Positions 1-5,760 are shown, counted from the first letter of the stretch. The stretch: DNA of 6,011 nucleotides from Mycobacteriaceae bacterium (GCA_013362555.1 JABFVX010000344.1:1-6011); one strand, 5' to 3'. Notes: generated by a model not told the origin, from the sequence alone. Program-made: numbers and translations.

Positions 1-1498
1 CGGACACCGGCGGCGCGCTGGGCGGCGGCGCGTCCGGGATGAACTGCTGGGCCTGCTGGGCAGCCTGCGCCGCGTGCAGATTGCCGAGCTCCTTCCACAC
101 CAGCGCGGCCTCGGCCAGCAGCGCGGCGGCCAGGACCCGGCGCCCGGTGAGCAGGCTGCGGATGCCCTCCTCGTGCATGAAATAGGCTGCCGCACTGCGA
201 TCGCCGGTCTTCTGTGCGGCGATCCAGCCGCGGCCGAGCAGCCTGCCCCACATGCCGAACCGCAGCGCGCGGGCCATGGCGGGCGAGCCGGCGCGGATCA
301 GCTGCACCACCTGGTCGTCCCGGCCGGACTCCGCGGCGAGCTGCGCCGTGCGCTCCAGCGCCCGGGCGGCCGCCGCTACCTCCGCGCGGGTGGTCGACGG
401 CTGGGGGAGCCACCGCACGAAATGCGCGCAGAGCGCGTCGACCGGAAACGGATCGGGGTGTCGGGCGCGAAAAGCCGCCACGATGTCAGGGTGACATTGG
501 TAGCCGTGCTCGGTGGGCTCCGCAAGTCCGAGCTCGACCAGCCGGGAGCACGCCGCCTCCGCCTCCGCGTCGGCGGCATCGGTCAGCGCGGCGATGTGGA
601 CGACCGACAGATCGGCGCCGGCCATCGTGGCAAGCAGGCCCAACACCGCCGCGGGCGCGGCGTCGAGTTGGTCGATCAGCAGGGGAACCAGGTCGGCGAT
701 TCGGCCGGCTTGGGGCAGAACCAGCGCGCCGGACGTGTCGAACGCGGCCAGCGCGGCGGCGCGCTGCAGGACCAGCGGACGGCCGTCCGCGGCCTGGCGC
801 AGCCGTTCGACCTCGGCGTGCGCCGCCGCGGGCACAGGTCGGTTCAGGGTCCGTTCGAGCAGCCGCCGCCACGCCTGCTCGGTGAGGCCTTCAACCTCGA
901 TCACTGTGAGGTCGTCGAGCGGAACGCGGCGCTCGGCGGTGAAGACGAATGTCGCCTCGGGGGCGGCGTCGGTCAAATCCCGCAACGGGCGCAGCTCCAG
1001 GTCGGCGTCGTCGAGATAGACCGTGACCCGGAGGTTCTTCATGAGGCGCCGCAGCTCGGACCGCGACGGCGCATATCCGTCGGCGTCGTAGCAGGCCTCG
1101 AAGATTTCCTGAGCGAGGTCGTCCGCCTCCCGGGTGGCGGCGCTGAGGAAGATCACGCCGTCGGGGCCCGCAGGCGCGGTGCGCGCCGCATGCCGCAGCA
1201 GGGCGCTCTTGCCGGAGCCGGTCGGCCCGGAAAGCTGGACCGAACCGCCTTGTCGGACTGCGGCATTCAATGCGGCCAGGGCGGCCTCGCGGCCGATCGG
1301 CGCGGACTGCGCGCGCGGCAGCAGTTCGATCTGCTTGCGGCGAACCGGTTCGGGTCGCCGCCGTTCGGTCAGCAGCGACACCTGTGATCCGCTTTTGGCG
1401 TCGATCACGACGTTGTAGTCGCCCGCGATCACCGGGCCCGCGGCATCCCCGCCGATGTCGACTGCCCGGCTCGCCTTGTTCGCGCTTGTGTCGTCCAT
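1..1498 (-). CDS. STAND-like P-loop ATPase, partial (C-terminus off the left edge)
   Basis: An uninterrupted minus-strand frame of 499 codons begins at ATG 1498 and leaves the window still open. The start is supported by an AGAGGGG ribosome site five bases upstream. Residues ~21-43 form a Gly/Asn/Gln-rich alternating hydrophobic stretch (GDYNVVIDAKSGSQVSL in part). A basic linker follows, then a GRE motif at 69-71 as commonly seen just before STAND/AAA NTPase domains. Walker A is GPTGSGKS (91-98), Walker B is VTVYLDD (158-164), and a sensor-like strand TFVFTAER ends at Arg190. The rest is helical, Ala/Leu-rich, with a winged-helix-like then TPR-like character, and turns proline-rich at the edge. 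STAND ATPases are signal-triggered oligomerising switches; that role is inferred here. The gene follows the Crp/Fnr gene on the same strand, 197 bp away. No catalytic effector domain is visible in the N-terminal part, so the output may be a partner protein or lie beyond the edge. Confidence 0.8.
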   Translation of the reverse strand, partial: MDDTSANKASRAVDIGGDAAGPVIAGDYNVVIDAKSGSQVSLLTERRRPEPVRRKQIELLPRAQSAPIGREAALAALNAAVRQGGSVQLSGPTGSGKSALLRHAARTAPAGPDGVIFLSAATREADDLAQEIFEACYDADGYAPSRSELRRLMKNLRVTVYLDDADLELRPLRDLTDAAPEATFVFTAERRVPLDDLTVIEVEGLTEQAWRRLLERTLNRPVPAAAHAEVERLRQAADGRPLVLQRAAALAAFDTSGALVLPQAGRIADLVPLLIDQLDAAPAAVLGLLATMAGADLSVVHIAALTDAADAEAEAACSRLVELGLAEPTEHGYQCHPDIVAAFRARHPDPFPVDALCAHFVRWLPQPSTTRAEVAAAARALERTAQLAAESGRDDQVVQLIRAGSPAMARALRFGMWGRLLGRGWIAAQKTGDRSAAAYFMHEEGIRSLLTGRRVLAAALLAEAALVWKELGNLHAAQAAQQAQQFIPDAPPPSAPPVS

Positions 1499-1622
1499 GG
1501 AAACCCCTCTCCCCGATCCGCTCGGGTTCACGGTAACGCCGCCGCCCGATCGGAATGCCGTACTGATATTGGATTGAATATGGGTTTGCCGCAGCGATAT
1601 TCGTGAAGCTGTCGTTAATCGT

Positions 1623-1653
1623 GTCCTTCATTCACACAGTGCGAATGAAGGAC
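1623..1653. repeat. 11-bp-arm inverted repeat between the Crp-like and STAND genes
   Basis: GTCCTTCATTC (1623-1633) is a perfect inverted match to GAATGAAGGAC (1643-1653). CAC/GTG pairing inside the nine-base spacer lengthens the stem after one mismatch. A related half (GCATTCATGA) follows just to the right. The element lies 42 bp past the stop codon of the Crp-like gene and about 125 bp before the ATPase start, in the most AT-rich stretch of the window. It could be a terminator for the regulator, an attenuator, or an operator for the ATPase gene. No U-tract follows the stem on either strand, which weakens a classical intrinsic terminator. Confidence 0.7.
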
Positions 1654-1695
1654 GCATTCATGACTGGATGTGCGCCGCCTGCGTTGCGGAAGGGC

Positions 1696-2409
1696 CTATT
1701 CGAATGCGAGTCGGTGCAGGGACGAGACGTTCTCGATGGTGATCGACCGGTATCCGGTGGAGACGACGCCCGATTCCCGCAGTGCGCGCAGCGCCTTCTG
1801 CACCGTCGGTTCGGCGGCGCCGGACAGTGTCGCCAGCTCCGGTTGGGTGATCGGCCAGCGGACGACGGCGCGGTTGCCCAAGCGCTCGCCATAGGTCATC
1901 GCGATCTGGTGCAGCACCCGTGCCAGCCTGGTCGGGGCGTCGCATCCGACGAACTCCACCCGCCGCACGTTGGCCATCCGGAGTTTGCCCACGATGGCCG
2001 CGTTGATCGCGAGGGCGATCACCGGGTCGCGACGCAGACAGTCCCGCAGGTCGTTGCGGGTCACCAGCCGGGCCGCCACGGCGCCGCACGCGGTCACCGT
2101 GGCGGATCGCGGCTTGCCGTCCAGTCCGGCGAGTTCGCCGACCAGGTCGCCGCCCATCCGGACGGCAAGCAGGGCTTCGCGGCCGTCCTGGGTGATTGCG
2201 GTGGCCTTCACCATGCCGCGCAGCAGGATCAGGACGAACGTGGTGTCGTCCGCCTCGCGGATGAGGACGCGCCCGGCCGGATACCGGGCCGTCGCTCCGA
2301 GCGCGAGCAGTGCACGGCGGGCGGAGGCAGGCAGGCCGCCGAGCAGACTCGACTCCGGCCAGTCCCATTCTTCGCGCGGCAGTTGCTCGGACGGCGTGAC
2401 AGCGGACAT
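1696..2409 (-). CDS. Crp/Fnr-family transcriptional regulator with cNMP-binding fold
   Basis: This 237-residue protein has the two-domain Crp layout. The N-terminal beta-roll (about 20-125) carries a phosphate-binding-cassette signature: Gly91-Glu92-Leu93-Ala94, then Arg101-Ser102-Ala103-Thr104-Val105. The GEL and RSA positions match the cyclic-nucleotide contacts of E. coli CRP (G71/E72, R82/S83), so ligand binding is plausible. A long dimerisation helix runs about 126-160. A winged helix-turn-helix follows (about 187-225, from ITQPELATLSGAAEPTVQKA). No cysteine cluster of the Fnr iron-sulfur type is present. The start at ATG 2409 has only a weak ribosome site (TGAGG, very close). The gene is divergent from a cyclase-like gene and upstream of a STAND ATPase. 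That suggests it responds to a nucleotide made or sensed by its neighbour and controls this locus; the second part is inference. Confidence 0.88.
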   Translation of the reverse strand: MSAVTPSEQLPREEWDWPESSLLGGLPASARRALLALGATARYPAGRVLIREADDTTFVLILLRGMVKATAITQDGREALLAVRMGGDLVGELAGLDGKPRSATVTACGAVAARLVTRNDLRDCLRRDPVIALAINAAIVGKLRMANVRRVEFVGCDAPTRLARVLHQIAMTYGERLGNRAVVRWPITQPELATLSGAAEPTVQKALRALRESGVVSTGYRSITIENVSSLHRLAFE

Positions 2410-2544
2410 GCCTCAGTGTGCACCGTGGCGTGTGGTCCGGCGCGGAAATCTCATCCTGGTACGGGATGTCCGGGGCGCCGCCGTGCCACAGTGAACCTGC
2501 TGAGGTCGACGGTCGTTGCCCTACAGCGGATTCGGGAGGGATAG
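2410..2544. promoter_or_regulatory. Divergent promoter region between Crp-like and cyclase-like genes
   Basis: This 135-bp gap must hold the promoters of both flanking genes. A small dyad, CATCC (2452-2456) and GGATG (2464-2468), is centred at 2460, and GTG/CAC-rich half-sites lie on both sides. No convincing TGTGA-N6-TCACA Crp consensus is present. TACAGC at 2522-2527 is a possible -10 for the plus-strand gene, without a clear -35. GGGAGGG (2534-2540) is the ribosome site of the cyclase-like gene, four bases before its ATG. Confidence 0.4.
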
Positions 2545-3573
2545 ATGAAACTGGAGTACCGGCCGATGCTGGCCGTCGACATCGAACGCTCGGCGGGGCG
2601 GGGCGACTCCGCGTTGATGCGCATCCGCGAGGTTCTGTTCGCCTCGATGCGACAGTCCTGGGAGCAGGCGGGACTGCACTGGGACGACTGCGTGCGCGAC
2701 GACCTCGGCGACGGGCTCCGCATCGTCGCCGCGGTCGGCACGCCGAAGGCGCGGCTGGTGCACCCGCTCATCCACGAGCTCGGCGTGCGGCTGCGCGCCC
2801 ACAATAGGTCCGCCGCGCAGTCGACTCGACTTCGAGTCCGGATGGCCCTGCACGCAGGCGATGTACGCATCGACGGCGACGGCAGACCGGTGGGCAGGCC
2901 GCTGGAGGTGCTCGCCCGGCTGCTCGACGCCGACCCGCTGCGACAGGCGCTGGCGCGTGCCCCGCAGGGCGATCCGGTCGCGGCGGTGCTCTCGCAGCAC
3001 TTCCACGACGAGACGGTCGGCCACGACCACCCGGGCGTCGAAGCGCCCGCGTTCCGCCCGATCTCGGTGACTGTCAAGCAATTCCGTGCCGACGCGTGGC
3101 TGTACGTGCCGCACCTGACGGTGACCGCCCCGACCGGTCGGATTCCCACGAATCGAGAAGGAGTCACGATGGACGCTGACCTGGTGCTGTTGGCCGAATC
3201 GGCCGCCACTGCGCTGGTCACCGCGATGGCGACGGACTTGTGGCCGGAGATGCGCAAAGCCGCCTCCGAGCTGTTCCACCGCAAAGAGCCGGTGCAGCAG
3301 CTGGACTCGGACGCGGACCTGGTGGAGCATGCCGCCGATCCGGACGAGACCAGATCGGAGCTGGTGGAGATCTGGTCTCGGCGCTTCTCCGACCTGATCG
3401 GCGGCGGCGACCCCGCTCCGGTCGCGGGCGTCGAAGGCCTCACCCGCCTGTTCGCTCCGGCGACACCGTCGCCCGCCCAGGTCGCCCGCCGACAGGTCAA
3501 CACTGCCCGCGACTCGGGGACCGTCTACGCGGTCCAGGACGGCAACCAGTACATCCACCGACCTCCAGGATGA
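2545..3573 (+). CDS. Degenerate class III nucleotide cyclase-like domain fused to a small helical C-terminal module
   Basis: The protein has 342 residues, and its start is fixed by GGGAGGG four bases upstream. Residues ~5-200 match the class III cyclase layout: LAVDIERS with Asp12 at the first metal position; DDLGDGLRIV with Asp56 at the second; LRVRMALHAGDV (96-107); and G-R-P-L-E-V-L-A-R-L (117-126), aligning to the G-D-A-V-N-V-A-S-R-M helix of active cyclases. Arg125 is kept. The transition-state Asn is Glu121 and the purine-selecting Lys position is Asp52, so activity or substrate is probably altered. Residues 209-342 begin at an internal Met with a strong ribosome site. They look like a separate helical protein ending in SGTVYAVQDGNQYIH, an amyloid-like signalling motif candidate. 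The last residues and the stop codon come from a hairpin repeat. Similar cyclase-like proteins are common, mostly uncharacterised, in actinomycetes (recalled, not searched). An alternative reading is a nucleotide-binding pseudo-enzyme. Confidence 0.82.
   Translation: MKLEYRPMLAVDIERSAGRGDSALMRIREVLFASMRQSWEQAGLHWDDCVRDDLGDGLRIVAAVGTPKARLVHPLIHELGVRLRAHNRSAAQSTRLRVRMALHAGDVRIDGDGRPVGRPLEVLARLLDADPLRQALARAPQGDPVAAVLSQHFHDETVGHDHPGVEAPAFRPISVTVKQFRADAWLYVPHLTVTAPTGRIPTNREGVTMDADLVLLAESAATALVTAMATDLWPEMRKAASELFHRKEPVQQLDSDADLVEHAADPDETRSELVEIWSRRFSDLIGGGDPAPVAGVEGLTRLFAPATPSPAQVARRQVNTARDSGTVYAVQDGNQYIHRPPG
3155..3163 (+). promoter_or_regulatory. Strong internal ribosome binding site, in frame, inside the cyclase-like gene
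   Basis: GAGAAGGAG contains the full AAGGAG anti-16S core and sits five bases before an in-frame ATG at 3169. It is the best Shine-Dalgarno in the window and falls exactly where the cyclase-like domain ends. It therefore probably marks the start of a second translated product. Confidence 0.65.
3169..3573 (+). CDS. Probable second product: 134-residue helical protein with amyloid-like C-terminal motif
   Basis: Translation from ATG 3169 would give a stand-alone protein of 134 residues in the same frame as the cyclase-like ORF. It begins MDADLVLLAESAATALVTAM, a hydrophobic Ala-rich helix. Charged helices follow (WPEMRKAASELFHR; RSELVEIWSRRFSDLIGG), then a Pro/Ala linker, and it ends in VNTARDSGTVYAVQDGNQYIH. 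The layout (short helical domain, linker, Gly/Asn/Gln motif at the end) fits small actinobacterial partner proteins of NTPase conflict systems; I recall this resemblance and have not searched it. There is no stop codon between it and the cyclase-like part. Either both a fusion and a free form are made, or an ancestral stop was lost. Its function is unknown. Confidence 0.45.
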   Translation: MDADLVLLAESAATALVTAMATDLWPEMRKAASELFHRKEPVQQLDSDADLVEHAADPDETRSELVEIWSRRFSDLIGGGDPAPVAGVEGLTRLFAPATPSPAQVARRQVNTARDSGTVYAVQDGNQYIHRPPG

Positions 3574-3617
3574 CCCGTGACGTGCGTCTGACGCACGTCA
3601 CGAGTCATCCTGGAGGT
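3561..3617. repeat. Hairpin repeat family, copy A (27-bp arms)
   Basis: The left arm 3561-3587 and right arm 3591-3617 are inverted complements with one mismatch in 27, separated by three bases. The core reads CTCCAGGATGACCCGTGACG in the left arm. The same core recurs in copies at 3628-3680 and 4975-5025. The left arm overlaps the end of the cyclase-like gene and supplies its stop codon (3571-3573). It may act as a strong bidirectional stem for transcription termination between convergent genes, but no U-tract follows. Confidence 0.9.
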
Positions 3618-3627
3618 AGTTCGATTT

Positions 3628-3680
3628 CTCCAGAATGACTCATGACGTGCGTTGAGCGCACCTCACGAGTCATCCTGGAG
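3628..3680. repeat. Hairpin repeat family, copy B (25-bp arms)
   Basis: The left arm 3628-3652 and right arm 3656-3680 pair with four mismatches in 25, around a three-base loop. It lies ten bases after copy A and seven bases from the stop codon of the VOC gene. The two tandem hairpins fill nearly the whole gap between the convergent genes, so each may serve one gene as a terminator or 3'-end stabiliser. Its arms have diverged more than those of copy A. Confidence 0.88.
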
Positions 3681-3687
3681 AGCGGTT

Positions 3688-4104
3688 TTACTCGCCGGTG
3701 TAGGTGCCGAAGCTCCAGAGGTTGCCTTCCGGGTCGCGGGCGGTGAACCCGCGTGAGCCATAGTCTTCGTCGCGCAGCGCCCGCACGATCTCCGCGCCCG
3801 CCGCGGTGGCCCGGGCATAGAGGGCGTCGGGGTCGGCACAGACCAGGTAGATCGAGTCGTTCCCGGGTTTGCGCAGGCCGAAGGGGGTGTCGTCGCGGCC
3901 CGCGGTGCCGAACATGATCCCGCCGCCGCCGGGACAGCGCATCTCGGCGTGCTCGACGACTGTCGGGTCGCCGTCGCGGGCGAACATTGCGGTCTGCTCG
4001 AAACCGAATGCCTTGGTGAGGAATTCGGCCGCGCCGCGGGCGTCGGTGAACGTGAGAGTCGGCCACACCACGGTCGTCGTGGCTGATGTCGTGTTCTCTG
4101 TCAT
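3688..4104 (-). CDS. VOC-superfamily (glyoxalase/PhnB-like) protein
   Basis: This is a 138-residue single-module vicinal-oxygen-chelate protein. It starts at ATG 4104, where it overlaps the upstream regulator by four bases (ATGA). The frame could extend to 4296, but that extension is the antisense of the AraC-type gene and lacks family resemblance. Diagnostic features are WPTLTFTDARGAAEFL at the N-terminus, a GGG-IMFG strand (59-66), and DYGSRGFTARDPEGNLWSFG near the C-terminus (114-133). Glu51/His52/Glu54 and Glu126 are candidate metal ligands. Family members include glyoxalases, antibiotic-binding or resistance proteins and PhnB-like proteins of unknown substrate. The sequence does not distinguish these. 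Translational coupling to an AraC-type regulator implies joint expression and perhaps a shared ligand. Confidence 0.9.
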   Translation of the reverse strand: MTENTTSATTTVVWPTLTFTDARGAAEFLTKAFGFEQTAMFARDGDPTVVEHAEMRCPGGGGIMFGTAGRDDTPFGLRKPGNDSIYLVCADPDALYARATAAGAEIVRALRDEDYGSRGFTARDPEGNLWSFGTYTGE

Positions 4105-4949
4105 GGCGTCGAGTCTTGCGCTTGGGGGCCGCCGTCGTCTTGGACGGATGGAATCTCGGTTGCCAGCCAGGTGGTGGGGCTGCAGCCGGCGAACTCGGCG
4201 AAATCCCGGTTCAGGTGAGCCTGGTCGTAGTACCCGCAGCTCGCCGCGACCTGGGCGACGGTGACGAAGGACGGGGTGTGCCGCAGCATGCCGCACGCCC
4301 GATCGAAGCGCAGAACTCGGGCGGCGAGCTTGGGCGACAGGCCGAACTCTCCGTCGAACCGCCGGGTCAGGTGCTGTCGGGTCCAGCCGATTCGCTCGGC
4401 CATCGATGCGATCGGAGCCGTCCCGTCAGTGCTCGCCAACATCTGCCACGCCCAGGTCAGCTCGGGTGCGACGAGCGAATCCGGACGCGCCAGCCGCAGC
4501 AGCACCGCATCGCAGATCGCGAATCGGTGCGGCCAGTCCGCGGCGCCCTGGAGTCGGTCCCACAACTCGTCGCCGGCGCCGCCCGCCACGTCGGCGCATT
4601 CGAGCGTCGTGTTCCACAGCTCACCCGCGGGCAGGCCGAACAGCGTCCGGCAGCCCAGCGGCGTCAGCGCCACCGCGACGCCTTCCTGGAATCCCTTGTG
4701 CGCGATGGTCGCCGAGGTGGCCTGCAGACCGCTGAGAACACAGCGATAGCTGCCTGGGGTGTGCCGCGGGTCGGTCTGCGTCGCTACGTCGATGGTCGGC
4801 CCGATGGCGACGATGAACGTCATGTGCCGCGACGGCAGTCCGCGATGCAGCCCCGGCGCATACCCCGACATCCGGTACCCGTGATACCGGTCGATGAATG
4901 GCCGCAGCGGCGGCGCAGGCCGAGCCGTGACCGACTCGATGCTCGCCAT
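4101..4949 (-). CDS. AraC-family transcriptional regulator
   Basis: This 282-residue protein has a C-terminal double helix-turn-helix of AraC/XylS type. The first HTH is around IASMAERIGWTRQHLTRRFD. The second is around VTVAQVAASCGYYDQAHLNR, followed by DFAEFAGCSPTTWL, the usual family ending. The N-terminal ~170 residues are a sensing domain of the kind found in many actinobacterial AraC proteins (HMTFIVAIGP and HKGFQEGVAVALTPLG segments); the ligand is unknown. The start at ATG 4949 has no clear ribosome site, but a -10-like TACAGT ends six bases before it, suggesting a leaderless message. It forms an operon with the VOC gene through an ATGA overlap and probably controls that gene. Confidence 0.92.
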   Translation of the reverse strand: MASIESVTARPAPPLRPFIDRYHGYRMSGYAPGLHRGLPSRHMTFIVAIGPTIDVATQTDPRHTPGSYRCVLSGLQATSATIAHKGFQEGVAVALTPLGCRTLFGLPAGELWNTTLECADVAGGAGDELWDRLQGAADWPHRFAICDAVLLRLARPDSLVAPELTWAWQMLASTDGTAPIASMAERIGWTRQHLTRRFDGEFGLSPKLAARVLRFDRACGMLRHTPSFVTVAQVAASCGYYDQAHLNRDFAEFAGCSPTTWLATEIPSVQDDGGPQAQDSTP

Positions 4950-4955
4950 TCCCGC

Positions 4956-4961
4956 ACTGTA
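4956..4961 (-). promoter_or_regulatory. Candidate -10 hexamer for a leaderless AraC/VOC transcript
   Basis: TACAGT on the minus strand ends six bases before ATG 4949, placing the predicted transcription start at or next to the A of ATG. This fits the leaderless transcripts common in actinomycetes. The -35 region would fall inside the adjacent hairpin repeat and shows no good consensus. Confidence 0.35.
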
Positions 4962-4974
4962 GTCCTCGAGACCG

Positions 4975-5025
4975 TCCAGAACGACCCACGAAGTGCGCTA
5001 CATGCACTTCGTGGGTCATTCTGGA
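4975..5025. repeat. Hairpin repeat family, copy C (22-bp arms)
   Basis: The left arm 4975-4996 and right arm 5004-5025 pair with one mismatch in 22, around a seven-base loop. The arm core (TCCAGAAYGACCCACGAAGT) is homologous to copies A and B, but the middle reads CACGAAGTGC instead of CGTGACGTGC on both arms, a compensated change. It starts six bases past the stop codon of the manganese regulator gene and ends 25 bp before the AraC-type gene. It may terminate the former and separate it from the latter. There is no U-tract on the minus-strand side. Confidence 0.9.
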
Positions 5026-5031
5026 AAAGGT

Positions 5032-5724
5032 TCAGTCCGAGATGAGCCAGATAGAGCGGGCGGCGGGGTTGCCGAGGTCGACATCGCGGGCGGCAGCGAT
5101 GCGGATCGCGATGGTGCCGGCGAAGTCGCGCCGCTCGACGACGGCGATGGGAGTGTCGAGGGCGATGCCGACCGAGTCGAAATAGCGCAGCATCGCCGGG
5201 TCGGAATCGGAGATGCGGGCGACGCGGCCTGCCTCGCCGTCGGCGAACTCGCTCAGCGGGCGGGCGGGCGGGGTGGGCACCGCGCCGTCGGTGGAGGGGA
5301 TCGGGTCGCCGTGCGGATCCCGGTCGGGGTGGCCGAGCTTGCGGTCTATGCGCGACATCAGCAAGTCGGACACCGCGTGCTCGAGCACCTCGGCCTCGTC
5401 GTGCACCTCGTCCCAGCCGTATCCCAGCTCTTTGACCAGGAACGTCTCCAACAGTCGGTGCCTGCGCACCATGGCGACGGCGGCCGCGCGCCCCGCCTCG
5501 GTCAGCGTGATCGCCCCGTACCGGGCGTGGTCGACCAAGCCCTGGTCGGCCAGCTTGCGAATGGCTTCCGACACGGTCGAAGCGGACACCCCGACCCGCT
5601 CCGCCAACAGCTTCGTGGACACCCGCTCCGGCGACCACTCCTGCGCGGTCCAGATCGCCTTCAAGTAGTCCTGTGAGACGGGGGACAATGCCAGAGAACC
5701 GGGGCCGGATGCTTTGCCAGTCAC
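5032..5724 (-). CDS. mntR: Manganese-dependent DtxR-family regulator MntR (SirR type)
   Basis: The protein has 230 residues, starting at GTG 5724. It has an N-terminal winged helix (about 19-80; SQDYLKAIW, then RVSTKLLAERVGVSASTVSE), a metal-binding and dimerisation domain (about 81-150), and a C-terminal SH3/FeoA-like domain (about 160-230). Aligned to DtxR, ancillary-site ligands His79, Glu83 and His98 correspond to His89, Glu93 and His108. In the primary site, Glu105/His106 correspond to Glu115/His116. The DtxR primary-site Cys102 is Glu112 and Met10 is near Asp19, both changes typical of Mn-sensing MntR rather than Fe-sensing IdeR/DtxR. It closely resembles the mycobacterial protein known as MntR/SirR (Rv2788), from memory. 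MntR represses Mn uptake genes when Mn is high. A TTAG/CTAA box overlaps its own predicted -10, suggesting autoregulation. The start site has only an adjacent G-run as ribosome site. Confidence 0.93.
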   Translation of the reverse strand: MTGKASGPGSLALSPVSQDYLKAIWTAQEWSPERVSTKLLAERVGVSASTVSEAIRKLADQGLVDHARYGAITLTEAGRAAAVAMVRRHRLLETFLVKELGYGWDEVHDEAEVLEHAVSDLLMSRIDRKLGHPDRDPHGDPIPSTDGAVPTPPARPLSEFADGEAGRVARISDSDPAMLRYFDSVGIALDTPIAVVERRDFAGTIAIRIAAARDVDLGNPAARSIWLISD

Positions 5725-5733
5725 CCCCCGAGC

Positions 5734-5748
5734 TTAGGCGACGCTAAC
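5734..5748. promoter_or_regulatory. Possible DtxR/MntR-type operator overlapping the mntR -10
   Basis: TTAGGCGACGCTAAC matches the first 15 positions of the 19-bp DtxR/IdeR box (TTAGGTTAGGCTAACCTAA) at 12 sites but not the last four. On the minus strand it includes TAGCGT (5746-5741), a plausible -10 about 16 bases before GTG 5724. Binding here would block the mntR promoter. The metal specificity of this box cannot be told from sequence. Confidence 0.4.
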
Positions 5749-5760
5749 AACCCGCCGGGA

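Noticed and set aside
74..1387. Long plus-strand open frame (437 codons) opposite the STAND ATPase
   Set aside because: Its product is Arg/Gly/Gln-rich with no domain, which is typical of an antisense frame in high-GC DNA. The minus strand has Walker motifs and a good ribosome site.
2414..2490. Canonical Crp operator (TGTGA-N6-TCACA)
   Set aside because: Only scattered GTG/CAC half-sites are present; none has the right spacing and symmetry.
1603..2544. Plus-strand open frame opposite the Crp-like gene
   Set aside because: It is antisense to a clear Crp/Fnr protein, has low-complexity composition, and runs into the start of the cyclase-like gene.
2451..3558. Two long minus-strand open frames opposite the cyclase-like gene
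   Set aside because: Both are antisense or shifted frames with Ser/Arg-rich products and no motif. The plus frame has conserved cyclase motifs and a ribosome site.
3561..3680. CRISPR array or transposon ends
   Set aside because: The units are self-complementary hairpins with three-base loops, no unique spacers, no target duplication and no transposase nearby.
4105..4296. N-terminal extension of the VOC protein to 4296
   Set aside because: The extension is Arg/Pro-rich and overlaps the AraC-type HTH region in another frame. The ATG at 4104 gives the usual family length and an ATGA overlap.
4086..5045. Plus-strand open frame opposite the AraC-type gene
   Set aside because: It is antisense to a recognisable AraC protein and reads through hairpin copy C.
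4993..5676. Plus-strand open frame opposite mntR
   Set aside because: It is antisense to a well-supported MntR with all metal ligands, and its start lies within a hairpin repeat.
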